Of a stretch of DNA of 64,000 nucleotides, positions 27,702-36,523 are shown one piece after another. Under the pieces are notes generated by a model. The model did no database searches. It had not been told where the DNA came from and was given only the letters and a program-made list of their open reading frames with translations. This DNA is from Saccharothrix carnea (lineage in GTDB: Bacteria > Actinomycetota > Actinomycetes > Mycobacteriales > Pseudonocardiaceae), in NCBI RefSeq assembly GCF_003014735.1, contig NZ_PYAX01000004.1:186001-250000 (forward strand), given 5' to 3'. Numbering within the stretch: the stretch's first letter is position 1; every line of letters begins with the position of its first letter. The position numbers and the translations under genes were made by a program.

Positions 27702-28709
27702 ATGCGTGCTGCCGTCATCACCGCGTCCTCGGCTCCGCTCGAACTGCGGGAGATGCCGATCCCGGAACCCGGCGCGCACCAGGTCCTGGTTCGCATGGAG
27801 GCTTGCGGTATCTGCCACGTCGACGTCGAAATCGCCTGCGGCGACTGGCCCGCCCAACCGGCGCTGCCGCTGATCTCGGGCCATGAAGGTGTCGGCATCG
27901 TCGAACAGGTCGGCGAGGGTGTGGCCGCGAGCCGGCTCGGCAGGCGGGTGGCCCTGCCGTGGCTCTGCCGGGCCTGCGGGGAGTGCGGGTTCTGCCTGTC
28001 GGGCTGGATGGTGCTGTGCGAGTCGCAGCGGAACACCGGCCACCGGATCGGCGGCGGCCACGCCGAGTACGCGGTCGCGGACGCGCGTCACGCCGTCCCC
28101 GTGCCCGATGGTGTCCCTCCGCTCGAAGCGGCTCCGCTGACCTGTGCCGGGGTCACCGGCTACAAAGCCGTGCGGGCCGGTCGGGTCGGTCCAGCCGATC
28201 GGGTCGCCGTGTTCGGCGTGGGCGGGCCCGGTCACCTGGCGATCCAGTACGCGCGGCACGCGGGCGGCTTCGTCACCGCAGTCGACGTCGAAGCGGGCAT
28301 GCTGGACCTCGCCCGGGAACTGGGCGCGGAGCAGGTGATCGACGCGCGCACCCGCGACCCGGCCGCGGTGATCCAGGCGCAGGGTGGCGCCGACGTCGCG
28401 ATCGCGCTGACGGCGGTGCCGAGCGCTCACGAACACGCGCTCCGCTCCCTCCGGCACGGTGGCCGGCTGGTGTGCGCCCGCCCACCGGGAGGCGCGATCC
28501 CGGATCCGGTCTTTGAGGCGGTGACCCGGGGAATCACGATGGTCGGCTCGGTCGTCGGCACCCGCGAGGACCTCGTGGAGGTGTTCGCCCTGCACGCCGC
28601 GGGCCACACGGTGGTGACCGTCGAACCCCGCAAGTTGGAGGAGATCAACGAGGCCTTCGCCGACATCCTGGCCGATGGCGCACGAGCCCACCTGGCGATC
28701 GAGTACTGA
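27702..28709 (+). CDS. Zinc-dependent alcohol dehydrogenase (MDR family)
   Basis: 335 residues. Catalytic-zinc motifs are GICHVD (Cys38) and GHEG (His61-Glu62), with a third ligand in PLTCAGVT. The structural-zinc Cys set lies in CRACGECGFCLSGWMVLC. The Rossmann motif VFGVGGPGHLA is near residue 170. It reversibly oxidises an alcohol with NAD(P), resembling the AdhP group. The ATG start has AAGGAG upstream. It is separated from the ligase gene by 184 bp, so it may be a separate unit at the right edge of the halogenation cluster. Confidence 0.9.
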   Translation: MRAAVITASSAPLELREMPIPEPGAHQVLVRMEACGICHVDVEIACGDWPAQPALPLISGHEGVGIVEQVGEGVAASRLGRRVALPWLCRACGECGFCLSGWMVLCESQRNTGHRIGGGHAEYAVADARHAVPVPDGVPPLEAAPLTCAGVTGYKAVRAGRVGPADRVAVFGVGGPGHLAIQYARHAGGFVTAVDVEAGMLDLARELGAEQVIDARTRDPAAVIQAQGGADVAIALTAVPSAHEHALRSLRHGGRLVCARPPGGAIPDPVFEAVTRGITMVGSVVGTREDLVEVFALHAAGHTVVTVEPRKLEEINEAFADILADGARAHLAIEY

Positions 28710-28837
28710 GCAGGGCGCTCGCGTGCCGACTTCGCGCGTTTCCGGTACAGCGAGTCCTTCGGTGACTACACTAAGTGATCTTCAACCGACACGGCGGAGT
28801 GAACGACCCGGGTTCCTACCTTCGGACGGCGGTGATC

Positions 28838-29164
28838 ATGGGCAACGGATACAACGTCGACGTGGAGCAGTTGCGCACCCACGCGCGCAACTTGGAGGCG
28901 ATCAAGGACCGGTTCGGCGCGGTGAAGGCCGCCAGCGCCCACATCGCGCAGGACGACCAGGCGTACGGCCTCCTCTGCGGGTGGATCTCCGGCATCCTCG
29001 AGGGCCGGCACGCCGCCCAGGACGACCTGCTGGCGTTCGCCGAGAACAACCTCGCCCTGATAGCGACGGAACTGCGGGCCACCGCGGACGAGTACAGCGC
29101 CACCGAGGACGGGAACGCCGCCCTGGTCCGCTCGGCCGGCGGCGACCTCGGGGAGGCGCGGTGA
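28838..29164 (+). CDS. EspC-like ESX (type VII) secretion-associated small protein
   Basis: 108 residues. The pattern YNVDVEQLRTHARNLEAI, then AYGLLCGWI and a helical C-terminal half, matches the EspC/ESX-target family (PF10824-type), partners of WXG100-like substrates. It forms a helical hairpin and is probably co-secreted or acts as an adaptor. The start is the ATG at 28838; the frame is open to 28775 but without a better ribosome binding site. It overlaps the next gene by GTGA. A TACACT box at 28767-28772 could be its -10. Confidence 0.75.
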   Translation: MGNGYNVDVEQLRTHARNLEAIKDRFGAVKAASAHIAQDDQAYGLLCGWISGILEGRHAAQDDLLAFAENNLALIATELRATADEYSATEDGNAALVRSAGGDLGEAR

Positions 29165-29862
29165 ACGACAGGTCGCTGGTCGCCCCCGTCCAGTCCTCGC
29201 GGGAGGCGTGGACCGGCTCCGGCCTGGCCGACAGCGTCGAGGGCCTGGTCGACGCGATCAAGAGCGAGGGTTGGGTCGACGACGCGTTGGCCGGCGCGGG
29301 CCTGGGCGTCGAGGTCGCGGCGACCGTGATGGACCCCGTCAGCGCGTTGCTGGCCAACGGGTTGGGCTGGGCCATGGAGTACTTCGAGCCGCTGCGGCAG
29401 GTGCTCGACGAGCTGACCGGCAAGCCCGACGTCGTCCGATCGCACGCGGCGACCTGGAACAACATGGCGACCGAGCTGCACGACATGGCCACCGCCCTCC
29501 GGCAGCACGTCCAGGACGACCTGCCCGACTGGCACGGCGAGGCCGCGGACGCCTACCAGAACCTGATGGCCAACAACGTGGAGGCCATCGGTGGCCTGGC
29601 CGCCATCTCGGCCGCCATCGCGTCGGCCACCGAGGGCGCGGGCGGGCTCGTGGAGCTGACCCGCGAGATCGTCCGCGACCTGATCGCGGACCTCGTCGCC
29701 CGGGTGATCGTGTGGGCGGTCGAGGCGATCTTCGTGGTGACGATCCCGGTGATCGCCGCGCAGATCGCCGCGGCGGTCGTGAAGTGGGCCGGGCGCATCC
29801 TCACCTACACCATGGCCCTGATCACCAGCCTGACCAACCTGACCAAGCTGCTGAACGGATAG
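29161..29862 (+). CDS. WXG100/PPE-like helical protein, toxin delivery partner
   Basis: 233 residues. The central region has the W-x-G-like turn DWHGEAADAYQNLM near residue 125, preceded by long helices (TWNNMATELHDMATAL), as in WXG100-related N-terminal domains of polymorphic toxins. The C-terminal third is hydrophobic (VIVWAVEAIFVVTIPVIAAQIAAAV) and could insert in a membrane. It sits between an EspC-like gene and a nuclease toxin gene in a tight operon, so it probably delivers the toxin through a type VII system encoded elsewhere. GTG start overlapping the previous stop. Confidence 0.7.
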   Translation: MNDRSLVAPVQSSREAWTGSGLADSVEGLVDAIKSEGWVDDALAGAGLGVEVAATVMDPVSALLANGLGWAMEYFEPLRQVLDELTGKPDVVRSHAATWNNMATELHDMATALRQHVQDDLPDWHGEAADAYQNLMANNVEAIGGLAAISAAIASATEGAGGLVELTREIVRDLIADLVARVIVWAVEAIFVVTIPVIAAQIAAAVVKWAGRILTYTMALITSLTNLTKLLNG

Positions 29863-29872
29863 GGCGACGGCG

Positions 29873-30469
29873 ATGGTGACCCTCCTCGCGCTGCTCGCGA
29901 TCGCCGTCGCGTTCGCCCTGCACAGGCGGACCCCGGACGGACCCGACCACACCACCGGCGGACCGTCCGGCCGGGACCGGTCGGCCGGCGGCACCCCGGT
30001 CCCCCCGGTCGAGGCCGTGGCGCCGGCGCAGGTCATCGCCAGGGACAAGCTGGTGGCCGGCGAGCCGGCGGCGGCCAGGGACTCCCGCGGCCAACCCGTC
30101 CCGCCCGGCGTGCAGCGACTGCCCAGCGGCAGACGACCGGCCAACTCCAAGTACGCGGGCCGCAAGTTCGACGGGGACACGTGGACGCCGGAACTGGCCG
30201 CGAAGTACCCGGACGGGGTGGTGTTCACCAACGACGGCTTCCCCGACTTCTCGCCGTACGCCACGCACACGGTCACCATCGACCCCCACTTCCAAGGTGA
30301 CCGCACGGACTTCACCCAGGCCAACCGATTAGCCGGGCTGCGGGGCACCCCGGAGGGCTACATCTGGCACCATCACCAGGACACCCGGACCATGCAACTC
30401 GTGCCGCAGGACCTCCACGAAGGCGTTCGTCACGCCGGCGGCGTCGCGATCATGAAGGGCAGAAAGTAG
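29873..30469 (+). CDS. Secreted nuclease toxin, WHHH (colicin-like DNase/tRNase, HNH/EndoVII) domain
   Basis: 198 residues. Residues 1-16 form a hydrophobic anchor or signal, 17-90 are Pro/Gly-rich linker, and 91-198 are the toxin. The toxin domain has WHHH (165-168), MQLVP, LH (181-182) and RHAGG (186-190), the signature of the HNH/Endo VII-type colicin-like DNase/tRNase family. Unlike most polymorphic toxins, the delivery domain is encoded by the preceding gene rather than fused. Leu153 is a rare TTA codon, so translation may depend on the bldA-type tRNA. The cognate immunity gene follows four bases later. Confidence 0.8.
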   Translation: MVTLLALLAIAVAFALHRRTPDGPDHTTGGPSGRDRSAGGTPVPPVEAVAPAQVIARDKLVAGEPAAARDSRGQPVPPGVQRLPSGRRPANSKYAGRKFDGDTWTPELAAKYPDGVVFTNDGFPDFSPYATHTVTIDPHFQGDRTDFTQANRLAGLRGTPEGYIWHHHQDTRTMQLVPQDLHEGVRHAGGVAIMKGRK

Positions 30470-30473
30470 GACC

Positions 30474-30905
30474 ATGACCGTCGGGTACCGCCGCCAGGAG
30501 CCCTCACCGCCGCCGGGGCGGATCGCCGAACTGGAACGCCGGATCGGGCGCCCGCTCCCCGCCGCCTACCGCGACTACCTCGCCGGCACCGACGGCGGCC
30601 GGCTCGAGGACAACCACGAGGCCGTGCAGACGATCTTCGGCATCGGCGAGGTCCCGGACTGGGCGAACCTGTGGCGGAAGCTGGACGTCTACCGCGGCCG
30701 GGTGCCCGAGTGGCTGCTGCCGGTGGCCAACGACGAGTACGGGAACCTGTTCTGCGTCTCCCTGCGCGACAGCGACATGGGGGCGGTGTGGTTCTGGGAC
30801 CACGAAGAAGAAGCCGACGAAGGCGAGCCTCCGGCCGAGGACAACCTGACGTTCAAAGCCGAGACGTGGCCCGGTTTCCTGGCTTCACTGCGAGCAGTCC
30901 GGTAG
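30474..30905 (+). CDS. SMI1/KNR4 family immunity protein
   Basis: 143 residues. The SMI1/KNR4 (SUKH) pattern is present: IAELERRIGRPLPAAYRDYL, then DGG, and a C-terminal WPGFLASL. SUKH proteins neutralise nuclease toxins of contact-dependent and type VII systems. It lies four bases after the nuclease toxin gene, so it is very likely the cognate immunity protein. An acidic loop (EEEADEGEPPAED) may contact the basic nuclease. The ATG start has a weak upstream purine stretch. Confidence 0.85.
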   Translation: MTVGYRRQEPSPPPGRIAELERRIGRPLPAAYRDYLAGTDGGRLEDNHEAVQTIFGIGEVPDWANLWRKLDVYRGRVPEWLLPVANDEYGNLFCVSLRDSDMGAVWFWDHEEEADEGEPPAEDNLTFKAETWPGFLASLRAVR

Positions 30906-30915
30906 TCGGCGTGGC

Positions 30916-33765
30916 TCAGGCGTCGGCTTGACCGGCGCCGGTGGGCTTGTCGAGGTCGTCGAGTTGCCGCTGGACGCGTTCGGCGTCGGTGTCGCGGCCC
31001 TGCTGCCGGTACAGGTCCAGCGCTTCCCGCCAGACCGCGCGGGCCTGTGCGTGGTCGCCGAGAGCGGCGTGGGGGTGGCCGAGTGCGTCGAGGCTGTCCA
31101 CGACCTCGTAGGTGTGGCCGAAGGTGCGGCGGAGGCTGAGGGCCTGGTTGTAGTGGCGGATGGCCTGGTGGTGGTGGCCGGTGCGGTGGTCGATGAAGCC
31201 GAGGCTGTCCAGGCTGTACGCCTCGCCGTGGGTGTGCCGGTGGCGTCGGTGCAGGATGAGGGCGGCCTGGCAGTGGTCGCGTGCGGTGTCGTAGTCACCC
31301 AGGCGGGCGGAGTACCAGCCGACCGTGTTGAGCGCGTCGGCTTCCCAGGCCGGCTGGTCGAGGCCGCGACAGTCGTCCAGGGCTTGGCGGGCGTGGTTCA
31401 GAGCCTGCCGGTCGTCCCCCCGCTGTCCCCACGCCCGCGCGAGGGCGTGGTGGGTGAGAGCCCGCTGGCTGGAGTCGTGGTGGTGTTCCGCCAGGACGAG
31501 GGCCTGGCGCAGGTGCCCGATCGCCTCGTCGTGCTGACCCAGGCCGATGTAGGTGCGGCCGAGGAACCGGTGGGCGCGGATGCGGGCGGCGGGATCAGGC
31601 AGGTGGGCGGCGGCGTCCAACCCGGCCTGCCACACGGCCAGGTCGTCGTGGCGGTGCCCTCGCGTCTGGTGGAAGGCACCCAGCAACCACGCGAAGTGCC
31701 AGACGGGCTGGTGGCGGCAGTGGGCGGCGGCCGTGTGCTGGGCGGCCAGCAGGTGGGCGTGATGGGTGTCCATCCAGGCCAGCGCGGTCGCGTGGTCGGG
31801 CAGGGGGTGGGGGTGTGCGCCGACAGCCGGTGGGTCGAGCTGGATCGTCCCGCGGTGCGGGTACAGGTGGTGGTCGGCGGTGTGGGCGGTGTGCAGGTAG
31901 AAGTCCACCACCCGGTCCAACGCCGCCCGCCGCACCGGTTGCGGGAGGTCGTCGTGGGCCGTGGTGGTGGCGTAGGCGCGGATCAGGTCGTGCATCGAGT
32001 AGCGGTCGTGCGGGTGTCGCTCCAGCAGGGAGTGCTCCTCCAGTGCGCGCAGGACCTTGCGCGTCCGGGCTACGGGTAGGCCGGTGAGGGAGGCGGCGGC
32101 GGGTAAGTCGATGTCGGGGCCGGGGGCGATGCCCAGCAGGGCGAAGGCGGTGCGTTGTTCGTCGGTCAGGCCGCGCAAGGACCACGACAGCACGGCGGGC
32201 AGGCTCACGGCCGGGTCGTCGTTGTCGAACATGTCCACGCCCAGCTCGCGCAGTTCGGCGGCGAACTCCGCCAGCGGGACGTGCGGGCGGGTGGAGACGT
32301 AGCGGGACATGATCGACAACGCCAGCGGGTAGCGGCCGCACAGGTCGACCAGTTCCCTGGCGGCGACGGGCTCGGCGGCCACCCGCCGGTCTCCGATGCG
32401 TCGCGCCAGCAGTGTGTGCGCCTCGTCGTGGGTGAGGATGCCCAGTTGCAGGTGACGGGCGCCGTGGCGGTCGATCAGCAACGCCAACGTCGTGCGGCCG
32501 GTGATCAGGACCGTGCCCGTGGACGTGCCGGGCAGCAGGGGCGCGACCTGGTCGGCGGTGGCGGCGTTGTCCAGCACCACGAGCATCCGTTTGCCCGCGA
32601 CCAGGCTCCGGTACAGCGCCGCCTGCGCGTCCAGGTCGACCGGGATGCGGCCGGGATCGACCCCGAGGGCGTCGAGGAAACCGCGCACCGCCACCGCCGG
32701 GTTCATCGGCTCACCCTCGGGGCTGAAGCCGCGCAGGTCGACGAACAGTTGCCCGTCGGGGAAGCGGTCGGTGTGGCGGTGGGCCCAGTGGAGAGCAAGC
32801 CAAGTCTTGCCGATCCCGCCCGCGCCGGCGAGCGCCGAGATGACCACCGTGGCTGCCTGGCCCGAGGCGTCCAGCGCGGCGTCGAGCCCGTCGAGTTCTT
32901 CGTGGCGGCCGACGAACGGCGCCGGTGCCGCCGGTAGCTGGCGGGGTGGCGGCACCCGGCCGGTGGTCTGTTCCGGTGCGGGATCGGTGCCCGGGAGGGT
33001 GAGGGTGCGGTCCGCGGTGAGGATCCGCTGGTGCAACTGCTGCACGGCGGGGCCGGGGTCGGTGCCGAGTTCTTCCGCCAGCCGCTGCCGAACGTGCTGG
33101 TAGTGCTCCAGTGCTTCGGCCGGGCGGCCTGCGCGGTACAGCGCCAGCATCAGCTGCCCGGCCAGGCGTTCGTCCAACGGGTCCTCGGCGGCGCGCGTGG
33201 TCAGTTCGGGCAGCAGTTCGCCGTGCCGGCCGCACTCCAGTGCCCAGTCGATCCGGTCGGCACGGGCCGCGTCCCGTTCCCGGTACAGGTGTTCGCGCGC
33301 CGACTGCGCCCACGGGGTGTCCAGCTCGGCCAGCGGCTCACCCCGCCACAACCCCAGCGCCTCGTCGGTCAACGCCAGCGCACGGCGCGGGTCGTCGCTG
33401 CCGCGGGCCCGGGTGAGCAGGCGGCGGAACCGGTGCACGTCCACGCGGTCCGGGTCGACGGTCACCTGGTAGCCGGTGTCACGCCACGTGATCACGATCC
33501 CGGTCGAGGTCAGGGCCCGGCGCAGGTTGGCGAGGTAGGTCCGCAACACCGACCGCGCCCGCGCGGGCGGGTGCTCACCCCAGACCCGGTCGATGAGCCG
33601 GTCCACCGACACCACCCTGCCGACCTCGGTCAGCAGCGCCACCAGCACCGACTTCTGCCGGTTGTGCCCGATCGGCACCGGCACGTCGCCCACGCGGATC
33701 TCCAGGTTGCCCAGCACGCCGACCACGACACTCGCTGGCGCGACCCGCTCACTCTCCGCTGTCAC
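30916..33765 (-). CDS. AfsR/SARP-family regulator with NB-ARC and TPR domains
   Basis: 949 residues. Domains in order: an OmpR-like winged helix (VLGNLEIRVGDVPVPIG, then LIDRVWGEHPPARARSVLRTYLANLRRAL), a BTAD helical domain (about 110-250), an NB-ARC ATPase with P-loop GAGGIGKTWLA near residue 316 and LVVLDNAATADQV, and C-terminal TPRs. AfsR-type proteins activate secondary-metabolite or developmental genes. The GTG at 33765 follows AGGAG by only two bases, so the start may be a few codons later. A longer frame upstream is antisense to the next genes. It faces the toxin-immunity cassette and is divergent from the EACC1-caspase operon. Confidence 0.85.
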   Translation of the reverse strand: MTAESERVAPASVVVGVLGNLEIRVGDVPVPIGHNRQKSVLVALLTEVGRVVSVDRLIDRVWGEHPPARARSVLRTYLANLRRALTSTGIVITWRDTGYQVTVDPDRVDVHRFRRLLTRARGSDDPRRALALTDEALGLWRGEPLAELDTPWAQSAREHLYRERDAARADRIDWALECGRHGELLPELTTRAAEDPLDERLAGQLMLALYRAGRPAEALEHYQHVRQRLAEELGTDPGPAVQQLHQRILTADRTLTLPGTDPAPEQTTGRVPPPRQLPAAPAPFVGRHEELDGLDAALDASGQAATVVISALAGAGGIGKTWLALHWAHRHTDRFPDGQLFVDLRGFSPEGEPMNPAVAVRGFLDALGVDPGRIPVDLDAQAALYRSLVAGKRMLVVLDNAATADQVAPLLPGTSTGTVLITGRTTLALLIDRHGARHLQLGILTHDEAHTLLARRIGDRRVAAEPVAARELVDLCGRYPLALSIMSRYVSTRPHVPLAEFAAELRELGVDMFDNDDPAVSLPAVLSWSLRGLTDEQRTAFALLGIAPGPDIDLPAAASLTGLPVARTRKVLRALEEHSLLERHPHDRYSMHDLIRAYATTTAHDDLPQPVRRAALDRVVDFYLHTAHTADHHLYPHRGTIQLDPPAVGAHPHPLPDHATALAWMDTHHAHLLAAQHTAAAHCRHQPVWHFAWLLGAFHQTRGHRHDDLAVWQAGLDAAAHLPDPAARIRAHRFLGRTYIGLGQHDEAIGHLRQALVLAEHHHDSSQRALTHHALARAWGQRGDDRQALNHARQALDDCRGLDQPAWEADALNTVGWYSARLGDYDTARDHCQAALILHRRHRHTHGEAYSLDSLGFIDHRTGHHHQAIRHYNQALSLRRTFGHTYEVVDSLDALGHPHAALGDHAQARAVWREALDLYRQQGRDTDAERVQRQLDDLDKPTGAGQADA

Positions 33766-33928
33766 TGCTCCTGTGTACCGAACGTGACCAGGCGATTCAA
33801 CGCAGATTGGGCGGGTTCTGAACCGCGGACCGCGAAAGTGGGTGTGCGGCCGCCCACCAAGGGCGACCGCGGGTCGAGCCGCCACGACCGGTTCCGCACG
33901 GCTCACGGAGAAGAAGTCGGAGAGATCA

Positions 33929-34354
33929 TTGATCATCCGCGACGACGGACGGGCGACGGACGAAGAAGGCGTCACCACGTTCACGCTGGTGTCGGTCGAC
34001 GGTTCCGCGGAACTGTCCATGACGCTGCCGGGCGCGTTCGTCGACGACCTTCGTGAGCACCTGGCGGCGGAGGGGTTTCGCGTACCGCGAGGCGCCGCCC
34101 GCTCGGCACTGGCCGAGATCATCGTGGCGACGGCCGAGAACCCGGCCGCGTGGACGGCCGTTGGGGGGACCGTCGTGGCGTTCCTCCGCAGGCACCGCGG
34201 CAAGGTGCACCGCTTCGAAGTCGAGGGCGAATCAGTGTCGATCGAGGGGTATTCGTCCCGAGAAGCGGAGCGGCTGGCCGCGCGACTCGCCGAGTCGCGT
34301 CGCCGGCGCCACGACGACCCCGAACCCGGCGGGATGACCATCGGACGTCGTTAG
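33929..34354 (+). CDS. EACC1-like effector-associated protein
   Basis: 141 residues. A beta-rich N-terminus (TTFTLVSVDGSAELSM), a central hydrophobic segment (ALAEIIVATAENPAAWTAVGGTVVAFLRR, in parts) and a final strand-helix unit (FEVEGESVSIEGYSSREAERL) follow the EACC1 pattern. That small component accompanies caspase or protease effectors in computationally defined conflict systems. It may sit at the membrane and link a trigger to the effector. The start is inferred as the TTG at 33929 behind GGAGAG; the frame is open to 33842. A caspase-NTPase gene follows after 36 bp. Confidence 0.6.
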   Translation: MIIRDDGRATDEEGVTTFTLVSVDGSAELSMTLPGAFVDDLREHLAAEGFRVPRGAARSALAEIIVATAENPAAWTAVGGTVVAFLRRHRGKVHRFEVEGESVSIEGYSSREAERLAARLAESRRRRHDDPEPGGMTIGRR

Positions 34355-34390
34355 CCTCGTCAAATCCCCGTCGGCCCGCATGGAGGAACA

Positions 34391-36523
34391 GTGCCGCACG
34401 CCCTCGTGGTCGGTATCGACCAATACGCCGCGAAACGCATTCCCTCGCTCAAATGCGCCGTCAACGACGCGGAAGAGGTTTCCCAACGGCTGAAGTCCGC
34501 CGGGTTCGAGGTCGTCACGCTCACCAACCAGGCCGCCACCCGCCGGGACATCCACTGGGAACTGGAGGTGGGCCTGAACGAGCGCGTCAAGGACGCCGAC
34601 GAGCCCGTGCTGATCTACTGGTCCGGGCACGGCATGTCCGACCTGCGCGAGAGCGCGGACAGCGACCGCGGCTGGTCGACGTTCCTGCTCCCCCACGACG
34701 CGGACATCGACCAGCCACTGGCCTCGGCGTTCCCGGTCCAACAGGTGTGGGCGCTGCTGCACAGGATCAAGACCCGGCGCCTGCTCGTCATGCTGGACAC
34801 CTGCTTCAGCGGCGCCTTCGCGAGCGACAGCCGCGGTTTCTCGATCGGTGCGAAGGGCGGCACGGTCGACGCGACGGACGACTTCCTGCGCATGGAGGGC
34901 CACGGCCGGGTCGTGATCTCCGCGTGCGGCCCCGACGAGGTGGCCCGCGAGAACGACCGGCAGGGGAACGGGCACTTCACCACGGCGGTGCTCACCGTGC
35001 TGGACCGCGGCCTCGACAACGGCGACCACCGGGCCAACGTCACCACGCTGATGTCCGAGATCCGCGACCTGGTGCGCCGCGAGACCAGGGACAGCCAGAC
35101 ACCGTCGCTGCACGTGGCCGCCCAGGGCTCGGATTGGAGCATCCCGTTGCCGACCCCCGGCCTGTACCAGCCTCCCCTGCCCAGCTGGGCGTTCGTCGGC
35201 ACGTCCGGCGGGGTCGGCAAGACGACGTTGGCGATGATGACGGCCGAACTTCTGGCCGAGTCCGGCAACACCGTGCTCTACCTCGACGCCGACATCGCCC
35301 AGCACGGCGGCACGAGCGAGTGGTGCCAGCGGGCCAAGGCCGACATCGGCTCGATCCGCACCTTCGCCGACCACGTGGCGGCGTTGTCGAAGGAGCCGAC
35401 CCGCACCCAGCAACGTCACCTCAACGACAAGTTGCTGGACGTCACACCGGACTACCTCAAGAGGTTCGACTGCGGGAAGATCCTCCTGCTGCCCGCCGCG
35501 CGGACCAGCGACAAGCTGTTCGTGTTCAACCTCGTGGCCGAGATCAAGGACCGCCGGTCCAACGCGGTGTGCAGGCAGATCCTCGACGCGGCGTTCGACC
35601 GGGGCCTCCGGCAGGGCGCGAGCTGCGTCGTCATCGACTGCGGCGCCCAGTTCGACCCGCTCGTCGTCAACGCCATCACGGCCGCGCACCACCCGTTCGT
35701 GGTGGCAGCCGCCAGGGCCGGGGCCAAGGACTCGCGGGAAACCATCCTGAGCAACTGCACCCAGACCGTCGACGACTTCAACCGGATGCGCGTGGAGACC
35801 GTGGTCAACCGGGTGCCCAGCAGGGAAGCGCTGGTGCGCCACTGGGGGGATCCCGGCTACGGCAAGAGCTTCCACTGGCTGCCGTTCGACCGCAAGCTCT
35901 TCCAGGACTGGGAGGAAGGACGCCCGAACTTCGAGCTCGGCTACGACGACCTGAGCCACTCCTGGCACGAGATCCTCGTCGCCTCCGACCGCAACGGCTG
36001 CGACAGCCGGCACCGGGAGTTCCTGCCCAGCGAGTGGGACCGGTTCAGCAAGTGGTCGTTGTGGCTGGTCAACAACCCCGGCTGGGCGGAGATCACCCGG
36101 GATCACCTGAGCCGGACGATCCGCCGTTCCTACGTCGTCGCCGGCCTCTACCTCGCGATCCTCGCCACCGGTCTCACCAGCATGCTCATGCACCTGTCGG
36201 CCGAGAAGCCGGAGGAGGACCGGTCCTTCCTCCCGCAGTGGCTCGCGATCACCCTGGTGGCCGTCTTCGGACTCGGGTTGTTCGGCAACATCGTCGGCAG
36301 GCTGCTCCTGCGCCGCCGTCGCCGGGTGGTCGACGAAGTGGCGAAGCACGCCGTCTCGGTGGACGAGCTCAAGAGGTGGTTCTCCGTACCGCTGACCGAT
36401 GGCCCGTGGTGGAAGGTCTGGCAGTCCAGCCGCCGTGCCGCGATCCGGTGGCTGCACAAGCAAGTGGTCGCGGCGCGTGCGAGCCAGTTGCCCTCCGCCC
36501 AGTCGTTCGAGGTGTCCGGATGA
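34391..36523 (+). CDS. Caspase-MinD/ParA-like NTPase-transmembrane fusion protein
   Basis: 710 residues. A C14 caspase domain (1-252) has the catalytic pair His80 in WSGHG and Cys138 in LDTCFSG. A SIMIBI-class NTPase domain (about 265-560) has GTSGGVGKTT (270-279) and YLDADIAQHGG; the deviant Walker A Lys of KGGVGKT is Ser here. Two membrane helices lie near 578-602 and 615-640, and a basic cytoplasmic tail ends the protein. It would be a membrane-tethered, nucleotide-controlled protease, presumably activated on stress or infection. The GTG start has GGAGG upstream. ATGA overlap with a membrane partner gene. Confidence 0.85.
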   Translation: MPHALVVGIDQYAAKRIPSLKCAVNDAEEVSQRLKSAGFEVVTLTNQAATRRDIHWELEVGLNERVKDADEPVLIYWSGHGMSDLRESADSDRGWSTFLLPHDADIDQPLASAFPVQQVWALLHRIKTRRLLVMLDTCFSGAFASDSRGFSIGAKGGTVDATDDFLRMEGHGRVVISACGPDEVARENDRQGNGHFTTAVLTVLDRGLDNGDHRANVTTLMSEIRDLVRRETRDSQTPSLHVAAQGSDWSIPLPTPGLYQPPLPSWAFVGTSGGVGKTTLAMMTAELLAESGNTVLYLDADIAQHGGTSEWCQRAKADIGSIRTFADHVAALSKEPTRTQQRHLNDKLLDVTPDYLKRFDCGKILLLPAARTSDKLFVFNLVAEIKDRRSNAVCRQILDAAFDRGLRQGASCVVIDCGAQFDPLVVNAITAAHHPFVVAAARAGAKDSRETILSNCTQTVDDFNRMRVETVVNRVPSREALVRHWGDPGYGKSFHWLPFDRKLFQDWEEGRPNFELGYDDLSHSWHEILVASDRNGCDSRHREFLPSEWDRFSKWSLWLVNNPGWAEITRDHLSRTIRRSYVVAGLYLAILATGLTSMLMHLSAEKPEEDRSFLPQWLAITLVAVFGLGLFGNIVGRLLLRRRRRVVDEVAKHAVSVDELKRWFSVPLTDGPWWKVWQSSRRAAIRWLHKQVVAARASQLPSAQSFEVSG

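Noticed and set aside
28838-30905. A complete type VII secretion locus
   Set aside because: No EccB, EccC, EccD, EccE or mycosin gene is seen in the window; only substrates and partners are present.
33811-33826. GGTTC-T-GAACC palindrome between the SARP and EACC1 genes
   Set aside because: Arms are only five bases and such short repeats are expected by chance in this composition.
34150-36519. Upstream extension of the membrane protein gene as one 1031-residue protein
   Set aside because: The upstream part is an out-of-frame shadow of the caspase-NTPase gene; the ATGA start at 36520 is natural.
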